Source of the DNA: Mesostigma viride
Lineage: Eukaryota; Streptophyta; Mesostigmatophyceae; Mesostigmatales; Mesostigmataceae
Assembly (NCBI GenBank): GCA_009746045.1
Contig: RPFO01000104.1
Span: 4,846,477 to 4,903,976 of the forward strand
Direction of reading: 5' to 3'
Length of the DNA stretch: 57,500 bases
Shown: one piece after another, positions 56,640 through 57,500 of the stretch
How the letters are laid out: every line of letters begins with the position of its first letter
Position numbering within the stretch: position 1 is the first letter of the stretch
The notes under the pieces: generated by a model
Seen by the model: only the letters and a program-made list of their open reading frames with translations
What the model was told of the DNA's origin: nothing
Database searches by the model: none
Position numbers and translations under genes: made by a program

Positions 56640-57140
56640 GTTCTATTGCCAAGTAAGTAAAATTGTGTGTGTGTGTTTTTTCTTACCTGTATGCCAGTGC
56701 CGTGCTTGAAGGTCACTCACTGTAACAGAGAGTGCCTCTGTCTTGACATGTGCGGATGTGCCGACCATTTTTGTCGGCTGAGCGGCTGCGTTTAGGGTCA
56801 GGCGATGCAGATGGCGAGGCGTTAAGCCCGGGAGGGACCGGGGCAACCACCAGTGCTCGACTAGTGTCACCACTGCCTGCCGGACCTGATGGCGAAGCTG
56901 CAGACGTATTTTCATGGCCGTTGTCTCTTTGGTATTTTCATGGCCGAGCGCAGCCGCCAGGCTGCATTGCGTCGAGGAGCGTTTGCTCGTCATATATTGC
57001 GTATTAGCTTCGGAAAATTATATCAGCATGTGCGTCTTAGAAAAACGAAGCGATAGTGATGTTCACAGCCGAATTCGGTGCTCAAACGTGAAAGTTATGA
57101 GCTCCGCCGTCAGCCATGGCTACCTCGTGGCTCGTGGCTG
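56640..57140 (-). pseudogene. half-LINE copy E: 5' UTR and start of ORF1 only, chimeric 3' side
   Basis: Minus-strand 5' UTR and ORF1 start (STQCSLAAALGHENT) match copies C and D. After about 60 codons, near PTKMVGTSAH, the family match ends. The frame continues through ALSVTVSDLQARHWHT into a good 5' splice site (ACAG-GTAAGA at about 56688). Confidence 0.7.
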
Positions 57141-57300
57141 TTGGGAGTATATGTAGCACATATCCCGGAGAAGGGGCATATGGCTTTTAATAGATTCTGG
57201 GCTACTTCCTGCAAGGGTGGGATGTAAACAACACTTTCTCTAGGTGCACCAAGGGCACCTGCACCGCCATGCTGTCTCGGGCTCGACCCAACTAATAGGC
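57141..57300 (-). repeat. half-LINE 3' end fragment joined directly to the 5' end of copy E
   Basis: On the minus strand this reads from GGTGCACCTAGAG to CATATACTCCCAA, the family 3' end. It runs straight into CAGCCACGAGCCACGAG, the family 5' end, with no TTAA tail between. This is a head-to-tail junction. Confidence 0.75.
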
Positions 57301-57500
57301 ATGGCCTATGGATTTGGTCAAAGAGTTTTCTTGAAAGGCGTGTCACGGACGCGAGCTATGTCATCCGGGCGGCGCCCACTATGCACAAGACCGGTGACGT
57401 GCGCAAGGAATTTGTTTTCTACGCATTTTCGACAAAGGCTAGTGACCGGGGGGGGACACTAGCACTTGCAGCATAAGAGCGGACGAAAGTGTACGTGCAT
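57301..57500. other. no gene assigned at the window edge
   Basis: A short plus frame (YGFGQRVFLKGVSR) is open, but I do not recognise it. Confidence 0.3.

Overview
The window looks like nuclear DNA of an intron-rich eukaryotic alga, most likely a green alga. Coding exons are GC-rich and short with GT-AG introns. Introns and spacers are AT-richer and full of microsatellites. The CCAR-type gene resembles plant and animal nuclear genes, and the retroelements are of L1-like and zf-RVT types. I cannot name a genus.

Three host genes can be reconstructed with phase-consistent exons. (1) 316-11477 (+): the 3' part of an ABCC-type ABC exporter, from the end of the second membrane domain through a complete second nucleotide-binding domain to the stop, in 11 exons. 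(2) 24182-28935 (-): an unclassified membrane-anchored C3HC4 RING protein in five exons. (3) 29933-41706 (+): a ten-exon CCAR1/CARP-1-like protein of about 1160 residues. Its N-terminus is a FUS-like Gly/Ser/Tyr/Gln-rich low-complexity region followed by an Arg/Asp and Arg/Ser tract. Genes 2 and 3 are divergent and about 1 kb apart. A PHD-finger exon lies at 46881-47279 (-).

The rest is a nested retroelement landscape (about 12.4-23.6 kb, 42.3-46.3 kb and 53.4-57.3 kb) plus one complete hAT DNA transposon (48757-52872) with 8-bp target duplications. The retroelements include a family that carries only an L1-ORF1-like protein between complete 5' and 3' ends (a half-LINE). They also include a hairpin-rich SINE-like family, a repeat family here called X, RT C-terminal fragments of a second LINE whose 3' end runs into (TTAC)n, and a 5'-truncated LINE with an intact 930-codon RT frame. 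Three families end in a small hairpin followed by (TTAA)n, which suggests shared retrotransposition machinery.

Homopolymer tracts (G9 in the CCAR gene, C9 on the coding strand of the hAT gene) coincide with the only frame breaks in otherwise good reading frames. They may be assembly errors. Recurrent copies of exon 3' ends inside the following introns of the ABCC gene, alternative hairpins next to the CCAR start codon, and a 40-bp segment shared by two unrelated repeats are the least explained observations.
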